This document shows positions 62,038-64,000 of a DNA stretch of 64,000 nt, one piece after another (the stretch's first letter is position 1; each line of letters begins with the position of its first letter). The notes under the pieces were generated by a model, which saw only the letters and a program-made list of their open reading frames with translations, did no database searches and had not been told where the DNA came from. A program made the translations under genes and the position numbers. The stretch comes from JAWKTM01 sp041399085 (GTDB taxonomy: Bacteria > Planctomycetota > Planctomycetia > Pirellulales > Pirellulaceae), in contig JAWKTM010000013.1 in assembly GCA_041399085.1 (NCBI GenBank), positions 62,001 through 126,000 on the forward strand. The letters are read 5' to 3'.

Positions 62038-64000
62038 CTATTCGCGTTCCCAGCCGATCCGTGGCCGGCTTGATCGCTGCCGAAGCCAAGCGATCGTGGG
62101 CGCATACGGAATCGAAGTTAACACCAGCAAACATCCGGTTTGGTATGTCCCGTAAAGCAAGATCCAGTACCATCCGTCCCAGAAGTACGTCTGTCCTGGC
62201 AGGCGTCGGTCCGTGGCAAGAAAGAATAGTGCCGTCAAAAAACACGTGACGGCGACCGCGACACTGAGCCCCGCAAGTCGCCACCATCGTTGGCCAATCA
62301 AGGCGTGCAGCGTGATCGCACCGAAGAGCATCACCGGGATCGGTGCGAGCGCCATGGCGAACCGGCCATGTATAACAATCTGATCGCTCTGAACTAGCAG
62401 CGCGGAAATAAATACCCCGATTACGAATGGCGCGGCCAACATGGTGCGCAACCCCCATTGCCGACGCGAGCCGATCCAGATTGCGAATCCCAAAGGAAGC
62501 ACGACCAAGCACACCGACAAGCCCACGGATTGCAGGTGAAATTGGTATTCCCGATTCCAGTCTTGATAGTCTGGATGAGGCACCCATGGCAGTCCTGTTC
62601 TAAGTCTCGGGTCGTATGATTCTGGAGCTAGCCGCGGCGGGCCGCGGTGCAAATCGGGAATCAATCGAGCGACATTCGTGTTGCCGACTTGCAACTCCCC
62701 GGACCGTGACTGGGCGACGCTCGGTACGGCCTGGATGCAATAGGCTTGGTCACGATTGGAAAACAACAAATGGGGCACATCCATTTGCGCATTCTGCCCG
62801 TAAATCAACTGATAGGGGTGCATGCCAGGGACATCGGCAAACGGGATCTGGCACGACCATCGTGGTTTTCCGGTCGAAACTGCCAACGCTTGGAGCATCC
62901 GCCCCCGACGTACGATGACAATTCCGCGGGCCGCTTCGAATCGAAACAATTCCGCGGATAGGTCATTGTTGCGGGCTGACCACAGTGGCGGGCTCAACCG
63001 CACGACTCCATCGACGGCAGTTTCAACCCGCATTGTCCACACGAGCGAATTCGTCGCACATAACAGCTCATCGTAGCCATCGCCCTCCACGTCGCACGCC
63101 CCGACTCGCATCTTGGATTTCTGTAGTTCGAGCCACTCCGACCAATCCGAGACACATCGCAGCGGCGTAAGATTGGCGTCGAACAGCTTCAACTTGCGAC
63201 TGGAATACCACTCCTCCACTGTGATCAACATTCCGTGAGGCGTGCGAAGCATGACAGGTTTATTACCTTCTGGTGCTCCGTCGAACGTCACTTCATTTTG
63301 CGATGCTCCCTGCAATTCAAGGTCGCGAACCCAAAGGCTTATACCATCCCCGCCCGCTCTTGGCCCGCACGCGATCAAACACGATGGAGACTCGGTTCCC
63401 ATTTCCGCTACGGTCCACCCACCAACTCTTCGCGCCTGTGGTGAGACGTTTTGGACTTGCCCGTCGGCGCTCACGACACTCCACATGGCGTCCCGATTCC
63501 AGTAGAGAGTCACGAGTATCCGCGGCCTGTCGTCTTTGGTGGTGGGCAGCACATCGATACTTGCTCGACCGAATGATCGAGGCAGTTCGTGTCGCCAAAG
63601 GCGGCGCATCCGGCGTCCCGAATAAGCCACAATCTCCGTGGACTGCTCACTCGTTCGCACTACGGCGACGACCTCACTGTGTCCGTCCGCGTCCAAATCC
63701 ACAAAACGCACGGCTCCCGCGGATAACCGGTCATGGTATGGAAACTCGGCACTCCATAACGTCCGACCATCCGCACCCGAAATCGCCACGAGCGGGGAGG
63801 GTTCGCGGCGGCTGACATCGCGACACAGCATTACATCGGAAACTCCGTCGCCATTGAGATCCGCTTCCGTCGACTCGTCACCAAGTCTCCCAGAGCGAGG
63901 TTCGGAGGTGAATTCTGGATAAACGCGATCCGAAGCGTAACGAGTATTTGAGCCCGCACGATGCGTCCACACATAGTGTCCTTGCGCGGCGGAGATCGCG
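62038..64000 (-). CDS. FG-GAP/PQQ propeller protein with C-terminal membrane domain, 5' end outside window
   Basis: At least 653 residues; the reading frame is open to the window edge (AISAAQGHYVWTHRAGS at the end), so the true start lies beyond 64000. The visible N-terminal two thirds form a beta-propeller with calcium-type FG-GAP/VCBS loops: DLNGDGVSDVMLC, DLDADGHSEVVAV, DVEGDGYDELLCA, mixed with PQQ-like blades (AISGADGRTLWSAEF, AVSTGKPRWSCQI). From about QFHLQSVGLSVCLVVLPLGF on, five or so membrane helices follow and the chain ends in a basic tail. In planctomycetes such proteins often have a kinase or other cytosolic domain at the missing end, but none can be seen here. Confidence 0.85.
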   Translation of the reverse strand, partial: AISAAQGHYVWTHRAGSNTRYASDRVYPEFTSEPRSGRLGDESTEADLNGDGVSDVMLCRDVSRREPSPLVAISGADGRTLWSAEFPYHDRLSAGAVRFVDLDADGHSEVVAVVRTSEQSTEIVAYSGRRMRRLWRHELPRSFGRASIDVLPTTKDDRPRILVTLYWNRDAMWSVVSADGQVQNVSPQARRVGGWTVAEMGTESPSCLIACGPRAGGDGISLWVRDLELQGASQNEVTFDGAPEGNKPVMLRTPHGMLITVEEWYSSRKLKLFDANLTPLRCVSDWSEWLELQKSKMRVGACDVEGDGYDELLCATNSLVWTMRVETAVDGVVRLSPPLWSARNNDLSAELFRFEAARGIVIVRRGRMLQALAVSTGKPRWSCQIPFADVPGMHPYQLIYGQNAQMDVPHLLFSNRDQAYCIQAVPSVAQSRSGELQVGNTNVARLIPDLHRGPPRLAPESYDPRLRTGLPWVPHPDYQDWNREYQFHLQSVGLSVCLVVLPLGFAIWIGSRRQWGLRTMLAAPFVIGVFISALLVQSDQIVIHGRFAMALAPIPVMLFGAITLHALIGQRWWRLAGLSVAVAVTCFLTALFFLATDRRLPGQTYFWDGWYWILLYGTYQTGCLLVLTSIPYAPTIAWLRQRSSRPRIGWERE

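Noticed and set aside
1..64000. tRNA, rRNA or known riboswitch
   Set aside because: No cloverleaf, 16S/23S or aptamer core was recognised by eye; a covariance-model search would be needed to exclude small RNAs.

Overview
The window looks like chromosome of a planctomycete, most probably a Pirellulales relative. Evidence: two PSCyt1-DUF1549-DUF1553 proteins and a DUF1501 partner, a Tat-exported Gfo/Idh/MocA oxidoreductase, a giant secreted protein with a LEERRLL-type N-terminus and dockerin repeats, an ECF sigma factor next to a serine/threonine kinase, two Trp-rich PQQ-type propellers, and an H4MPT-linked formyltransferase. No rRNA, tRNA, insertion sequence or CRISPR array was recognised.

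Layout. 1-7.5 kb: PSCyt1 protein (runs off the left edge), a membrane protein with a zincin-like motif lacking its Glu, a DUF1328 relic, a STAS protein, a Gfo/Idh/MocA protein and a creatininase with a frameshifted start. 7.5-12.7 kb (minus): two planctomycete-type envelope proteins of unknown role and a D-threonine aldolase/D-serine dehydratase-like enzyme. 12.9-18.5 kb (plus): a compact operon of a seven-heme TPR cytochrome, a GlcD-GlcE fusion and GlcF, the best candidate for a little-described system. 18.5-25.4 kb: repeats, one propeller, one coiled-coil protein, then about 4 kb of decayed genes in which nearly every frameshift goes the same way. 25.4-32.9 kb: DUF2784 protein, amidohydrolase, a PSCyt1-DUF1549-DUF1553 gene cut by one in-frame TAG, DUF1501 and a second propeller. 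33-36.2 kb: Rpn-type nuclease, UbiB-family kinase and a 48-residue protein. 37-49.7 kb: one giant adhesin-like gene of about 4,218 codons, split by a single-base frameshift. 49.8-53.2 kb: kinase with zinc finger and its ECF sigma factor. 54.7-64 kb: Ftr, acyl-CoA dehydrogenase, UVR-motif protein, beta-helix protein, PDZ protein and a membrane-anchored FG-GAP protein that runs off the right edge.

Common themes. Many products are exported or envelope-bound (Tat or Sec signals, c-type heme motifs, propellers, beta-helices). Intergenic gaps carry several kinds of short tandem or fold-back repeats, including arrays with an exact or decayed 21-bp period. A near-identical element, CTGTAAGACC-N3-GCGAA, precedes both the giant gene and the kinase gene and may be a shared promoter. 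Functions are assigned from motifs read by eye, with no database search.
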